Shown: positions 1-10,589, counted from the stretch's first letter. The stretch is DNA of 64,000 nucleotides from Pseudomonas yamanorum (GCF_900105735.1 NZ_LT629793.1:1798001-1862000), one strand, 5' to 3'. Notes: generated from the letters alone by a model not told the origin. A program made the numbers and translations.

Positions 1-242
1 ATCACCCGGTTGCTGTGCTCGGCCAGCACTGGCCAAAACCGCCCGGTACCGCATGCCAGGTCGAGGATCAGCCCCGGCTCGCCGGCGATTTTCAGCGCGC
101 GGCGCACCAACCGCTCATCGCGCCATAACCCCAGGCGCCGCAGCAGACCCGGCGGACGTGTGTCCGCGCAGACCCGGGCATGCTCCTGGCCTGTGCGTTC
201 GGCAAATTCAATCTCGATGGAAGACGGCGGTTGCGACGGCAT
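1..242 (-). CDS. Class I SAM-dependent methyltransferase, N-terminal part (clipped by window edge)
   Basis: The reading frame starts at the ATG at 242 on the minus strand and runs off the left edge, so only about 80 residues are visible. Residues about 57-66 hold a glycine-rich motif I (LDLACGTGRF), the S-adenosylmethionine binding loop of class I methyltransferases. The leader before it is charged and has no signal peptide. The substrate cannot be told from this fragment. The family call rests on motif I alone, so the fold is fairly sure and the function unknown. Confidence 0.75.
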   Translation of the reverse strand, partial: MPSQPPSSIEIEFAERTGQEHARVCADTRPPGLLRRLGLWRDERLVRRALKIAGEPGLILDLACGTGRFWPVLAEHSNRV

Positions 243-387
243 CACACGACTCTGTTAATGGATCAGACATTCGCAGCTTAACCACTGGCTCGTGAAAAAA
301 AGGTCGAAGGATTGTTCACCGTTCATACCGATCCAGTATCCAGCGCGCAGCCTGTCTGTTAACTGTCTGTGATCAACGCCTTCATCT

Positions 388-1761
388 TCAGGCCTGGTGC
401 AAATACCAGCGCCAGTCCTGCTCGCCCACCTCGCCCATGAACTGGCGGTACTCGGCCCGCTTGACCGCCAGGTACACGCCAAGGAATTCGCGGCCAAACG
501 CCTCCCGCGCCCAAGCCGAGCCTTCAAGCGCACGCAAGGTGGTCAGCCAATCGGTCGGCAGCAATTCTTTGGCCTGGGCGTAACCGTTGCCCTCCACCGG
601 CGCGCCGGGGTCGCGCTGTTCGCGGATGCCCCGGTGAATACCGGCCAGAATCGCGGCTGCCGCGAGGTACGGGTTGGCGTCGGCACCGCAGATACGGTGC
701 TCGATATGCCGGGAAAACGCCGGCCCGCCGGGTACTCGCAGCGTGACGGTACGGTTGTCCACGCCCCAAGTGGCGGCCAGCGGCGCGTAGCTGTTGGTCT
801 GGAAGCGCCGATAAGAGTTGGCGTTCGGGCAGAACATCAGCAACGAGTCGAGCAACGTACTGAGCATGCCGCCCACCGCATGGCGCAACAGCGGCGTGCC
901 GTCGGGCGCTTCGCTGGCAAACAGGTTATTGCCGTCGCGGTCCGCCAGGCTGACGTGCATGTGCATGCCGGTGCCGGCCAGGTCATCGAAAGGCTTGGCC
1001 ATGAAACACGCGGTCATCCCGTGCTTGTGGGCCACGCCCTTGACCAGGCGCTTGTAACGGACCGCCTCGTCCATGGCTTGCAGGGCATCGCTGCGATGCT
1101 CCAGGGTGATTTCCACCTGGCCCGGGGCGTATTCGGAAATCGCCGTGCGCGCCGGGATGCCCTGGAGTTTGCAGGCGCTGTAGAGGTCGGCGAGGAACGG
1201 TTCGATCTGCTCCAGTTCTCGCAGGCCGTAGACCTGGGTCGAGCGTGGGCGACCGCCATCGACATCCCGCGCCGGTTGAGGGCGGCCGTTGCTGTCGGGC
1301 TTCTGGTCGAGCAAGTAGAACTCCAACTCCGCCGCCATCACCGGGTAATAGCCGTCGGCCTTGAGGTCGTCGATCACCTTGGCCAGCAAGTGCCGGGGAT
1401 CGGCCACGGTGGCGGGCATGCCTTCGGTGGGGTGCATGCTGACTTGCACCGCCGCCGTCGGAATCAGCCGCCACGGCATGCGCTGCAAACTGCCGCTGAC
1501 CGGGTAGGCACGGCAGTCGATATCGCCGACTTCCCAGACCAGCCCGGAGTTCTCCACGTCGTCGCCATTGATGGTCAGGCCGAGGATGGTACTCGGCAGC
1601 GGCCGGCCACTTTCATACACCGCCAACAGTTCATCGCGGTGCAACAGCTTGCCCCGGGGTACCCCGTTGTTATCGAGGATGAACAGCTCGAACATCTCGA
1701 TATCCGGGTTCTGTTCAAGAAAGGAGTGGGCTTCGTGCAAGGTGGCAAAGGGCGTGCTCAT
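388..1761 (-). CDS. Glutamine synthetase family protein (gamma-glutamylputrescine synthetase-like)
   Basis: About 457 residues, the usual length of the GS-like gamma-glutamyl-polyamine ligases (PuuA/SpuI group). These ATP-dependent cytoplasmic enzymes join glutamate to an amine. The N-terminal beta-grasp domain is followed by the catalytic domain, with the metal-binding stretch AAELEFYLL, the GTGMHMHVSL block, the NSYRRF segment and the RVPGG..RHIEHRICGADANPYL block. Three in-frame ATGs lie within 12 bases (1773, 1767, 1761). I chose 1761 because the protein then begins MSTPF as in relatives as I recall them; no Shine-Dalgarno is strong enough to decide. It stands alone, upstream of and divergent from a periplasmic binding protein. 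The amine specificity is not visible. Confidence 0.88.
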   Translation of the reverse strand: MSTPFATLHEAHSFLEQNPDIEMFELFILDNNGVPRGKLLHRDELLAVYESGRPLPSTILGLTINGDDVENSGLVWEVGDIDCRAYPVSGSLQRMPWRLIPTAAVQVSMHPTEGMPATVADPRHLLAKVIDDLKADGYYPVMAAELEFYLLDQKPDSNGRPQPARDVDGGRPRSTQVYGLRELEQIEPFLADLYSACKLQGIPARTAISEYAPGQVEITLEHRSDALQAMDEAVRYKRLVKGVAHKHGMTACFMAKPFDDLAGTGMHMHVSLADRDGNNLFASEAPDGTPLLRHAVGGMLSTLLDSLLMFCPNANSYRRFQTNSYAPLAATWGVDNRTVTLRVPGGPAFSRHIEHRICGADANPYLAAAAILAGIHRGIREQRDPGAPVEGNGYAQAKELLPTDWLTTLRALEGSAWAREAFGREFLGVYLAVKRAEYRQFMGEVGEQDWRWYLHQA

Positions 1762-2147
1762 GGGCATTCTCATACGTTCGCGTCAGGCAGGCGCACAGGC
1801 GCTGCCGGGCAGATGCGCGGGGCATCCATGGGGCAAATCAACGTAGGAGAAAGGTGTCCGGTGGGCGTGCGTGGCGGCAGTGCCACAGCGCCCAGAAGGC
1901 GAGCTCGGAGGGAAGCGCATCAGCGGTGATCCGACGACGATCCGGACGGCTGGACGCGGTGGCGCCTGGCGATGTCTCAGGGTGTGTGTCGGGGGAACCG
2001 TCCATGCGCAAATCACAGTGAAGAGATGCCGGGCAGCCTCACACGCGAGGTTAAGCCGTTAAATCCAGTCTTGACGGAGTTTGGTTGTGCCATGGCTAAA
2101 CATTTGCAAATAATGGCGGCCCTGCCCATGCCCAAGGACCCGACCGC
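1762..2147. other. Divergent intergenic region, about 386 bases
   Basis: This gap separates the leftward glutamine-synthetase-like gene from the rightward PheC-like gene and must carry both promoters. The only symmetry I see is the perfect 10-base palindrome ATTTGCAAAT at 2102-2111, about 36 bases before the pheC-like start. No RNA gene or credible small ORF was recognised. Confidence 0.4.
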
Positions 2148-2924
2148 ATGAAAGCTTTGCTGACCCTTTCCCTGCTGGCTGGCCTGTCCGCCCAGGCCCA
2201 GGCCGACGGCCCCGTGTCGCACCTGGATGAAGTGCTCCAGCGCGGTGAAATGACCGTCTGCACCACCGGCGACTACAAACCCTACACCTATCTGCGCCCG
2301 GACGGCAGCTACGAAGGCATCGACATCGCCATGGCACAATCCCTGGCCAAGAGCCTTGGGGTGCAGGTGAAGTGGGTGCCGACCACCTGGAAAACCCTGA
2401 TGCCGGACTTCCTGGCCCAGCGCTGTGATATTGCGGTGGGCGGTATTTCGGTGTCCCTCGAGCGGCAGAAAAAGGCATTTTTCAGCCAGCCATTGGGCGT
2501 CGACGGCAAGATCCCGCTGGTGCGTTGCGCCGATGTGCAGCGCTATCAGACGGTGGAGCAGATCAACCAGCCGCAGGTTCGGGTGATCGAGCCTGCGGGC
2601 GGCACCAATGAGGTGTTCGCACGGGCGCACTTGGGTAAGGCACAGCTGACGTTGTTCCCGGACAACGTGACGATTTTCGAAGAGCTGCTGGCCAACAAGG
2701 CCGATGTGATGATCACCGACGCCAGCGAAGCCCGGTATCAGCAAAAACTCAAGCCGGGGCTGTGCGCGGTGAACCCCGAGCGGTACATGCAGTACAGCGA
2801 GAAAGCGTTTTTACTGCCTCGCGATGATGTGGCCTGGAAGAGTTATGTGGACCAGTGGCTGCACTTGAGCACGGTGACGGGCGTGTATGACGGCATCATC
2901 AATCAGTGGTTGGCTGCGCCCTGA
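2148..2924 (+). CDS. pheC: Periplasmic substrate-binding-fold protein, cyclohexadienyl dehydratase (PheC)-like
   Basis: 258 residues with a short signal peptide (MKALLTLSLLAGLSAQAQA). The rest is a bacterial extracellular solute-binding protein family 3 fold: TTGDYKPYTY, GSYEGIDIAMAQ, RCDIAVGGIS, and PAGGTNEVFARAHL...DNVTIF..ADVMITDASEAR. These blocks match what I remember of Pseudomonas PheC. That periplasmic enzyme of binding-protein ancestry converts prephenate/arogenate to phenylpyruvate/phenylalanine. An ordinary amino-acid-binding protein is the alternative, but no ABC permease or ATPase gene lies nearby, which favours the enzyme. An AAGGA ribosome site lies just upstream. The last 26 bases overlap the end of the convergent cynR-like gene. 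Confidence 0.72.
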   Translation: MKALLTLSLLAGLSAQAQADGPVSHLDEVLQRGEMTVCTTGDYKPYTYLRPDGSYEGIDIAMAQSLAKSLGVQVKWVPTTWKTLMPDFLAQRCDIAVGGISVSLERQKKAFFSQPLGVDGKIPLVRCADVQRYQTVEQINQPQVRVIEPAGGTNEVFARAHLGKAQLTLFPDNVTIFEELLANKADVMITDASEARYQQKLKPGLCAVNPERYMQYSEKAFLLPRDDVAWKSYVDQWLHLSTVTGVYDGIINQWLAAP

Positions 2925-3765
2925 CCAATTCAACAAATGCCCTGCACGCGGCACTACGGTATGCCCCCTTGCGACTGAGCAACGCCGCCGTGCGTTGCGG
3001 CAACGCCGGGCTTAGCGGCACCGCCTGCAACCCCGCTTGTACCTGGGCAATTGCGCTGGGCAGGATGGTCGCCAGCCGGGTGTTCCGTACGATTTCGATA
3101 ATCGCGCTGATGGAATTGGCCTCCATGGCAATCAGCGGTTTCACCGCCTGACTGCGAAAATACTCGTCGATATAGCGGCGCGTGGCGAAGCCTGAGTTCA
3201 GCAACACCAGCGGTTGCTGAAGCCACGACTGTTGGCCGATATCAGCATGGCCAGCACTCACCACCACACTCAACGCCTCGACAAACACCCCTTCACACTC
3301 GATATCCGGCAAATGCTCGCCGGTAAAACCGATGCCGATATCCAGTAAATCCTCCGTCAGCGCTGCCTCCATGCGGTCCTGGGTCAGCTCCTCGACGCTC
3401 ACCGTTATGCCCGGGTACAAACCGTTAAAACGCGCCAGCAACGGCCCGATCAGGTAAGCGGTAAACGTCGGCGTCATGGCCAGGCGCAGACTGCCACGGC
3501 TCAAGTCCTGCACGTCATGCATGGCGCGGGTGCCGGCCTGCAAATCCTGCAACGCCAGGCGCGCAAACCGCACATAGGCCTCACCCGCGTCGGTGAGGCT
3601 GACGCTTCTACCGGAGCGATCCAGCAACGGTGCGCCCAAGGTTTCTTCCAGTTGCTTGATCTGCTGCGACAAGGTCGGCTGCGACACATGCAGCGCCTCG
3701 GCCGCCCGGGTGAAATTGCGGTGCTCGGCGACGGCCAACAGGTAGCGGATATGACGCAGCAACAT
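2899..3765 (-). CDS. cynR: LysR-type regulator of the cyanate genes (CynR-like)
   Basis: 288 residues. The N-terminal winged helix-turn-helix is at about residues 1-60 ([36 protein letters not shown]), followed by a type 2 periplasmic-binding co-inducer domain. It is transcribed away from cynT with a 112-base gap, the standard arrangement for a LysR regulator and its target; in known systems CynR senses cyanate. Two overlapping inverted repeats lie in that gap. Its 3' end overlaps the pheC-like gene by 26 bases. The name rests mainly on the neighbourhood, while the LysR family itself is certain. Confidence 0.85.
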   Translation of the reverse strand: MLLRHIRYLLAVAEHRNFTRAAEALHVSQPTLSQQIKQLEETLGAPLLDRSGRSVSLTDAGEAYVRFARLALQDLQAGTRAMHDVQDLSRGSLRLAMTPTFTAYLIGPLLARFNGLYPGITVSVEELTQDRMEAALTEDLLDIGIGFTGEHLPDIECEGVFVEALSVVVSAGHADIGQQSWLQQPLVLLNSGFATRRYIDEYFRSQAVKPLIAMEANSISAIIEIVRNTRLATILPSAIAQVQAGLQAVPLSPALPQRTAALLSRKGAYRSAACRAFVELVRAQPTTD

Positions 3766-3779
3766 GGGTGGCGCTCCAA

Positions 3780-3813
3780 CTATAGGTATGGCTTATAGAA
3801 ACCATAATAAGCC
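3780..3813. promoter_or_regulatory. Candidate CynR operator, two overlapping inverted repeats
   Basis: In the cynR/cynT divergent gap, CTATA-N9-TATAG occupies 3780-3798 and GGCTTAT-N10-ATAAGCC occupies 3790-3796/3807-3813. AT-rich dyads of this spacing are typical LysR-type binding sites. Assignment to CynR is inference from position, beginning 15 bases before the cynR start codon. Confidence 0.5.
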
Positions 3814-3877
3814 GGTCTTGGACGCTATAGCTGAAAACTTCCATCCTTGCCCCATCAGCGACGCAAGGAGAACCACC

Positions 3878-4519
3878 ATGCAAGACCTCATCGACGGCTT
3901 CCGCAAGTTCCAGGGTGAAGCCTTCACCCAACGCAGCGATCTGTTCAAACACCTGGCGACCACACAGAACCCCGGCACGCTGTTCGTGTCCTGTTCCGAC
4001 AGCCGCGTAGTCCCGGAGCTGTTGACCCAGCAGGAACCCGGGGATCTGTTTGTGATCCGCAATGCCGGCAACATCGTGCCGTCCTACGGACCAGAGCCCG
4101 GAGGCGTGTCGGCCACCGTCGAATACGCGGTAGCCGTTCTCGGCGTCAGCGACATTGTGATCTGCGGCCACTCCGACTGCGGCGCCATGACCGCCATTTC
4201 CACCTGCAAATGCCTTGATCACTTGCCCGCCGTGGCCAACTGGCTGCGCCATGCCGAGTCGGCCAAGGTGATCAACGCCGCCCGTACTCACGCCTCCGAT
4301 GCCGACCGGCTGAACTCACTGGTGCGGGAAAACGTGGTCGCCCAACTGGCCAACCTCAAGACCCACCCTTCCGTGGCCCTGGCCCTGGAACAAGGCCGGC
4401 TGAGCCTGCACGGCTGGGTCTACGACATCGAAAGCGGCGGCATCGACGCCTTGGATGGCCGCAGCGGGCGCTTCGTGTCCCTACTCGACCACCCCACCAC
4501 CCGCGCCCACGCCGCCTGA
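3878..4519 (+). CDS. cynT: Beta-class carbonic anhydrase of the cyanate operon
   Basis: 213 residues. Zinc ligands of the beta class are seen: Cys39 with the CSDSR dyad (Asp41, Arg43), and His98 with Cys101 in GHSDCGAM. The start at 3878 is fixed by AAGGAG at 3865-3870; a longer frame upstream has no such site. The enzyme interconverts CO2 and bicarbonate. In cyanate operons it keeps bicarbonate, the co-substrate of cyanase, from being lost as CO2. It is 29 bases upstream of cynS and almost certainly co-transcribed. Confidence 0.95.
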   Translation: MQDLIDGFRKFQGEAFTQRSDLFKHLATTQNPGTLFVSCSDSRVVPELLTQQEPGDLFVIRNAGNIVPSYGPEPGGVSATVEYAVAVLGVSDIVICGHSDCGAMTAISTCKCLDHLPAVANWLRHAESAKVINAARTHASDADRLNSLVRENVVAQLANLKTHPSVALALEQGRLSLHGWVYDIESGGIDALDGRSGRFVSLLDHPTTRAHAA

Positions 4520-4548
4520 ACCTTATTCAACCCCAAGAGGAAATCATC

Positions 4549-5019
4549 ATGTTGCAATCCCAATTCGCCCAATCCCCACGCCTGGCCCTGGCCGACACCG
4601 TCATCGACATCAAGGCGCGCAAGAATCTGTCGTGGCAGGACCTCACCGACGGCACCGGCCTGAGCCTGGCGTTCGTCACCGCCGCCCTGCTCGGCCAGCA
4701 TCCACTGCCGAAAGACGCTGCCGATGTGGTCTGCGACAAGCTCGGTCTCGACCAGGACGCCAGCCGCCTGCTGCAAACCGTGCCCCTGCGTGGCAGCTTC
4801 CCCGGCGGTGTGCCGACGGACCCGACCATGTACCGCTTCTATGAAATGCTGCAGGTCTACGGCTCGACCCTCAAGGCCCTGGTGCACGAGCAGTTTGGCG
4901 ACGGCATCATCAGCGCGATCAACTTCAAGCTGGACATCAAGAAGGTCGAAGACCCGGACGGCGGCTCGCGCGCGGTGATCACCCTGGATGGCAAATACCT
5001 GCCGACCAAACCGTTCTGA
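4549..5019 (+). CDS. cynS: Cyanate hydratase (cyanase)
   Basis: 156 residues, the normal length. An N-terminal helical domain resembling a DNA-binding fold precedes the C-terminal catalytic domain. The catalytic triad known from E. coli CynS is present at the same numbers: Arg96 and Glu99 (YRFYEM) and Ser122 (GIISAINF). The decameric cytoplasmic enzyme turns cyanate plus bicarbonate into ammonia and CO2. An AGAGGAAA ribosome site lies just upstream. It is the second gene of the cynT-cynS unit. Confidence 0.97.
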   Translation: MLQSQFAQSPRLALADTVIDIKARKNLSWQDLTDGTGLSLAFVTAALLGQHPLPKDAADVVCDKLGLDQDASRLLQTVPLRGSFPGGVPTDPTMYRFYEMLQVYGSTLKALVHEQFGDGIISAINFKLDIKKVEDPDGGSRAVITLDGKYLPTKPF

Positions 5020-5074
5020 TTTTCCGGTAAACCGTCTACGCTCTTGGCACACCAACAAGAACGAGGAACGGGTA

Positions 5075-5914
5075 ATGAAGGCAATGCTCCGAGCCACCTG
5101 GCTGCTGCTGTTGTGTTTTGGCCAGGTGCACGCCGCCACCGCTGAGGAGGCGGATGCCCAAGCCGCCAAGGCCTTGTTGGAAAAGGCCTTGGCGTATTAC
5201 CAGAGCAATGGCGACAAAGCCTTTGCGGCGTTCAGCCGACAGGGTGAATTCGTCGATCAGGACCGTTATGTGTTCGTGGTCAACACCAAGGGCGTGCTGC
5301 TGGCAAGTGGCGGGCCCTCTTCTGCGTTGATCGGGCGCAATGTTTCCGAGGTGCTGGGGCCGGATTTGAACAAGTCGTTCAAGGATGCGTTGGCGGTGCC
5401 TGAAGGCAGTGGCATTCAGCAGGCCGATTACCGTTGGCAGAATTGGAATGACGGTAAGGTGGAGCGCAAGCATGTGTATTACCAGCGTGTTGGGCAGCGG
5501 ATTTTGGCCGTTGGCTACTACTTGCCAAGAGCCACGCCGGAACATGCGAAGTCTTTGCGGGACAAGGCGGTCAAGGCGTTGGAGAAGGACCCGGCCGGGA
5601 CGCTCAAGGCGATCAACACCATGCAGGGTGGTTTTCTGCAAGACGATTTGTATGTGTTTGTGGTTGATCTCGACACCCACCGTTATGTGGCCCATGGTAC
5701 GACTCCGCGGCTGGTGAATACGGATTTCAGCAAGATCAAGGACCCCGACGGGAAGCCAGTGGGCGAGCCGATCCTGGCGGTCATGGCCGAGCAGGATCAG
5801 GGGGAATATCGATACCGCTGGAAAAATCCGGTGACGGGGAAGGTCGAGAACAAGCATGCGTACTTGCGCAAAACCGGGCATCTCATGGTGGCTGTGGGGT
5901 ATTACAGTCCTTGA
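5075..5914 (+). CDS. Secreted double-Cache-domain protein downstream of cynS
   Basis: 279 residues with an N-terminal signal peptide (RATWLLLLCFGQVHAATA), then two tandem Cache-like modules. Each ends with the same signature: YRWQNWNDGKVERKHVYYQRV..AVGYY at about residues 120-155, and YRWKNPVTGKVENKHAYLRKTG..AVGYY at the C-terminus. There is no membrane segment after the signal and no HAMP, kinase or chemotaxis output domain, so this is a free periplasmic sensing or binding protein. The start at 5075 is set by GAGGAACG. It lies 55 bases after cynS in the same direction, so co-transcription is likely. Ligand and role are unknown. Confidence 0.8.
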   Translation: MKAMLRATWLLLLCFGQVHAATAEEADAQAAKALLEKALAYYQSNGDKAFAAFSRQGEFVDQDRYVFVVNTKGVLLASGGPSSALIGRNVSEVLGPDLNKSFKDALAVPEGSGIQQADYRWQNWNDGKVERKHVYYQRVGQRILAVGYYLPRATPEHAKSLRDKAVKALEKDPAGTLKAINTMQGGFLQDDLYVFVVDLDTHRYVAHGTTPRLVNTDFSKIKDPDGKPVGEPILAVMAEQDQGEYRYRWKNPVTGKVENKHAYLRKTGHLMVAVGYYSP

Positions 5915-5921
5915 GGCGTGT

Positions 5922-6707
5922 ATATCCGTTATTTAGGTAACGGCCGCCTAGGGTTCCGCTCTTACAGCGGCTCACTTTTGAAGAGCGCAAAAGTAAGCAA
6001 AACGCTCTTGCCCCACCACTCGGCACCTCGCCCAGGCTCGGTGTGCCCTCACTCCGGCTTTGGACCGTGGGCCGCCGCGATGGGCCATCCTTGGCCCAGC
6101 GCGGCTAACCCGGCGTCCTGCCGGGTTACCCACGCTCCAAAGCCTGCGTTCGGCCAGCGTGGTTTAACGGGGCGCCTAAGATCAAGATCAAAAGCAGATC
6201 TAGAGCACAGCGGCCTACCGGCCGGCTTGAGTGTTGAAGAGCAAAATCAAAAGCTAAAGCGGGCACGGTCAAATGTGGGAGCTGGCTTGCCTGCGATAGC
6301 ATCAACTGGGTGTACCTGATGTACCGAGTTGTCTGCATCGCAGGCAAGCCAGCTCCCACAGAAAAGCAGCGCCACCCCGCCCGTAGCAGCTGTCGAGCAC
6401 CAGCGAGGCTGCGTGCCTTTGATCTTGATGTTGCTTTTGATTTTGATCTGCGGGCCCCGTCAACCACGATGGCCGCAAGTAGGCACGGTGGAGCGGGTAA
6501 ACCGGCAGGACGCCGGTTTAGCCGCGCTGGGCCAGGGATGGCCCATCGCGGCGGCCCGCGGAGCCGGGCCGGAGTGCGGGCATGCCGAGCCTAGGCGAGG
6601 CACCGAGTGGTGGGGCAGAGACCTTTTGGTTACTTTTGGGGCGTTTGCCAAAAGTGACCCGCTGTAAGAGCGGAACCATAAGCCGCCGTTACCGCAGCAA
6701 CGGATAT
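5922..6707. repeat. Large nested inverted repeat island
   Basis: Two long imperfect arms face each other: left about 5922-6205, right about 6420-6707. Both carry, in opposite orientation, CCGCTCTTACAGCGG, a CACTTTTG block, CCCCACCACTCGG, a GGCCGCCGCGATGGGCCATCC block and GATCAAAATCAAAAGC-type AT-rich tails. The centre holds a separate REP hairpin. Open frames inside (for example 5918-6319 and 6460-6819) are translations of the repeat arms, not genes. Repeats of this kind recur in P. fluorescens-group chromosomes as I recall; copy number here cannot be judged from one window. Confidence 0.8.
6274..6360. repeat. REP palindrome pair (TGTGGGAGCTGGCTTGCCTG type)
   Basis: A 24-base arm at 6274-6297 and its exact reverse complement at 6337-6360 are separated by 39 bases. 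This is the classic paired extragenic palindrome of fluorescent pseudomonads. The same core recurs at 17579 and 51852. It sits at the axis of the larger inverted repeat. Confidence 0.9.
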
Positions 6708-6733
6708 GTACACAAAACAAAACAAACCCAGAA

Positions 6734-8245
6734 CTACCGGGCCTTGTCTTCCCGCCCCCGCAACACCCGATTAGGCATGGCAATCGCCGCCGCCAACCCC
6801 AACAACGAAACCCCGGCACTGACCATCAGCAAATGCCGAAAGGTAATCAGCAACTCCCCCCGCAAGGCATCCTGCGCCGGCCCAGGCGCCGCATTCAACC
6901 CATCCAGCAACACATTCCCGGAACTCCCCTCAGCCACCAACGCCCCACTGGCCAGGTGCGCAAAACTGGAGTCCTGCAACAACGCCAGCAACAGCGCCGA
7001 CATGCATGCCACCCCGACCGCCCCACCCAAGGAACGAAACAGATTCGTCGTACTGGTCGCCACCCCAATATCCCGCTGTTCCACCGAATTTTGCGTGCCC
7101 ACCAGCGACGTCGGAAACTGCATCCCGGCGGCAATCCCACACAGCAACATAAACAAACTGGTCACTGCCACAGCCTGCGGCGCACTGAGGGCCATGCCGA
7201 GAATCGCGATCGGACTCAGGAAAGCGCCAATCAGAATCATCGGCTTATAGCGTCCAGTGACCGAAGTCATACGCCCGGCAAAATACGCCCCCATCGGCAA
7301 ACCCATCGCCAGCGGCAGCAAGTGCAAAGCGGCGCTGTCGGCACCGGAACCGGTCACGGTCTGGTAGCGCAGCGGCATCAACACCGTCAGGGAAATCGCC
7401 TGGAAACTGGTAAAGAAAATCGTGCACCAGCACAACACCGCACTGCGGTTGGCAAACAAGTGCATCGGCAACAACGGCTCCCGCGCCCGGCGTTCGTGCC
7501 ACACAAACACCGTCAACGCCACCAGAGCGCAGGCCAACAACCCTAGCACTTCATCGTCGCGCCAATGATGACCCTGGCCGATTTCGGTGATGCCCAGCAA
7601 CAGCGCCGTCAAACCGACAATCATCAGCACAGTGCCGAGATAGTCGATCACCGGCTTGCGCTGCGGCACCGGCAGCCCTACCAATGTGCGATGGGCCACC
7701 CACCAGGCGCCCGCGCCCAATGGAAGGTTGATCAGGAACACCCAGCGCCACGACAGGTACTCGGTCATGTAACCGCCCAACACCGGGCCGGCCACGCTCG
7801 CTACCGCGTACATGCTGCTGAAGTAACCCTGGTAACGCCCACGCTCACGGGGCGGAATGATGTCGCCGATAATCGCCTGGCTGACCGAAATCATCCCGCC
7901 GGCACCAATGCCCTGGAGGATCCGCGCCAGTACCAGCTGCTCCATGCTCTGGGCCATGCCGCAAAACAGCGAGGCGATGGTGAACAGGCCCATGCCGATC
8001 AACATCATCGGCCGGCGCCCGTACAGGTCGCCGAGCTTGCCGTAGATCGGCACTGCCACGGTCATCGCCACCATATAGCCGGAGATCACCCAGGCCAGCA
8101 GGTTGACGTCATGGAACTGGGCGGAAATCGCCGGCATGGAGACGGCGACGATGGTCTGGTCCAGGGCCCCGAGAAAGATCGCCATCATCAAGGCGACAAG
8201 GACACTGCGAACAGCTGGTGTGGCGGGCTGATTGAGGTTGGTCAC
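6734..8245 (-). CDS. DHA2-family MFS multidrug exporter (EmrB/QacA type)
   Basis: About 503 residues from a GTG start at 8245 (VTNLNQPATPAVRS). The frame stays open upstream to 8362, but that would overlap the end of pobA and adds an implausible leader, so the GTG is preferred. The predicted 14 hydrophobic segments and the motifs LDQTIVAVSMPAI (motif D1), GKLGDLYGRRPMM (motif A) and GPVLGGYMTEYLSWRWVFLINLP (motif C) define a 14-TM drug:proton antiporter. The substrate is unknown. It lies 73 bases downstream of pobA on the same strand, so it could be co-transcribed and export an aromatic compound, but this is inference. Confidence 0.88.
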   Translation of the reverse strand: MTNLNQPATPAVRSVLVALMMAIFLGALDQTIVAVSMPAISAQFHDVNLLAWVISGYMVAMTVAVPIYGKLGDLYGRRPMMLIGMGLFTIASLFCGMAQSMEQLVLARILQGIGAGGMISVSQAIIGDIIPPRERGRYQGYFSSMYAVASVAGPVLGGYMTEYLSWRWVFLINLPLGAGAWWVAHRTLVGLPVPQRKPVIDYLGTVLMIVGLTALLLGITEIGQGHHWRDDEVLGLLACALVALTVFVWHERRAREPLLPMHLFANRSAVLCWCTIFFTSFQAISLTVLMPLRYQTVTGSGADSAALHLLPLAMGLPMGAYFAGRMTSVTGRYKPMILIGAFLSPIAILGMALSAPQAVAVTSLFMLLCGIAAGMQFPTSLVGTQNSVEQRDIGVATSTTNLFRSLGGAVGVACMSALLLALLQDSSFAHLASGALVAEGSSGNVLLDGLNAAPGPAQDALRGELLITFRHLLMVSAGVSLLGLAAAIAMPNRVLRGREDKAR

Positions 8246-8318
8246 GGCAGAACCTGCGAGCAAGGCCCGCGGGAAAAGGAAGCCCGCGGGAATGCTCGTC
8301 AGTGTACTAGATAGCTGG

Positions 8319-9555
<1,237 letters not shown>

Positions 9556-9692
9556 AGAGTTGTCATTGATGTTGTTGCTGGCATTTTTCACTTGAGTGCC
9601 CGGCATAAGAAGGTGAAAACTGAGCCCAAAGCTGCGCTTTTCGCCAATTGGGGCGATTACCGCACAACTCTCCCGAAGTATCGGATGAAGCC

Positions 9693-10589
9693 ATGACCAA
9701 AACTGCCAGTGCCGCGATTCCAGTGTTCAAGCTCTACGGTGAGAGCCAGCAATGGCCGACTCCGGATTTGTTGCACTGTGAAACCATCTCCCGGCGCAGC
9801 CGTGAGTACCAGTGGGAAATCCAGCCCCACCGGCACGCGGACTTGTGCCAGTTGTTGTACGTGCACAAGGGCCAGGCGCAGCTGGAGATCGAAGGCCAGC
9901 GCAGCACCCTGAACGAATCGACGCTGCAGGTACTGCCGCCGTTATGCGTGCATGGGTTTCGGTTTTCCGAAGACGTCGAAGGCTTTGTGGTCACCCTGGC
10001 GGCGCCGCTGATGGCGCATTTGCAAGGGCAACTGGGCGCGGCGCTGGATGGCCTGAACGCCTTGGGCAGCTATCCCGCCGGCAACGACAGTGACTACCTC
10101 AACAGCCTCTTTGCGCGCTTGCAGGACGAGTACGCCAGCGATCAACCGGCGCGGGATATGATGATGCACGCGCTGGTCAGCGTACTGCTGGTGTGGATCA
10201 GCCGCCAGGCCATTCAGCGCCGGCATCCACGGGCGCCAAGGGGCCGCGAATACTTCCGTCGGTTCACCCAGTTGGTGGAGCAGCACTATCGCGAACACCC
10301 GAAAATCGAAGACCTGGCCCACAAGCTTGGGATCTCGGTCTCACACCTGAACGGTACATGTCGGGAGTTGGGCGGGCAGCCCGCGTTGCAGATCATGCAC
10401 GACCGCCAGTTGCTGGAAGCCAAGCGTCTGCTGACTTACACCAGCATGACCATCAATGAGATGTCGGAGGTTTTGGGCTTCTCCGATCCGACCAACTTCT
10501 CACGGCTGTTTCGCCGACGCGTCGGGTTCTCCCCGAAGGCGTTTCGGGAGCAATTGAAAACCGACCAGGACGCTAGCGAAGCGAACTGA
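9693..10589 (+). CDS. pobR: AraC-family activator of pobA (PobR-like)
   Basis: 298 residues. An N-terminal cupin-like sensing domain (HRHADLCQLLYVHKG) precedes a C-terminal double helix-turn-helix (IEDLAHKLGISVSHLNGTCRELGG and INEMSEVLGFSDPTNFSRLFRRRVGFSPKAFR). The start at 9693 follows GGATGAAG; upstream in-frame codons give an unlikely leader. Pseudomonas PobR is of the AraC type, and this one is divergent from pobA, so activation by 4-hydroxybenzoate is the expected role. Its 3' end overlaps a small convergent gene by 17 bases. Confidence 0.88.
   Translation: MTKTASAAIPVFKLYGESQQWPTPDLLHCETISRRSREYQWEIQPHRHADLCQLLYVHKGQAQLEIEGQRSTLNESTLQVLPPLCVHGFRFSEDVEGFVVTLAAPLMAHLQGQLGAALDGLNALGSYPAGNDSDYLNSLFARLQDEYASDQPARDMMMHALVSVLLVWISRQAIQRRHPRAPRGREYFRRFTQLVEQHYREHPKIEDLAHKLGISVSHLNGTCRELGGQPALQIMHDRQLLEAKRLLTYTSMTINEMSEVLGFSDPTNFSRLFRRRVGFSPKAFREQLKTDQDASEAN

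Noticed and set aside
397..1929. A 510-codon plus-strand frame over the glutamine-synthetase-like gene
   Set aside because: Antisense shadow; the minus-strand frame has complete family motifs.
5918..6819. Small ORFs on both strands of the repeat island
   Set aside because: They translate the two arms of the same inverted repeat and have no codon character or ribosome sites of their own.
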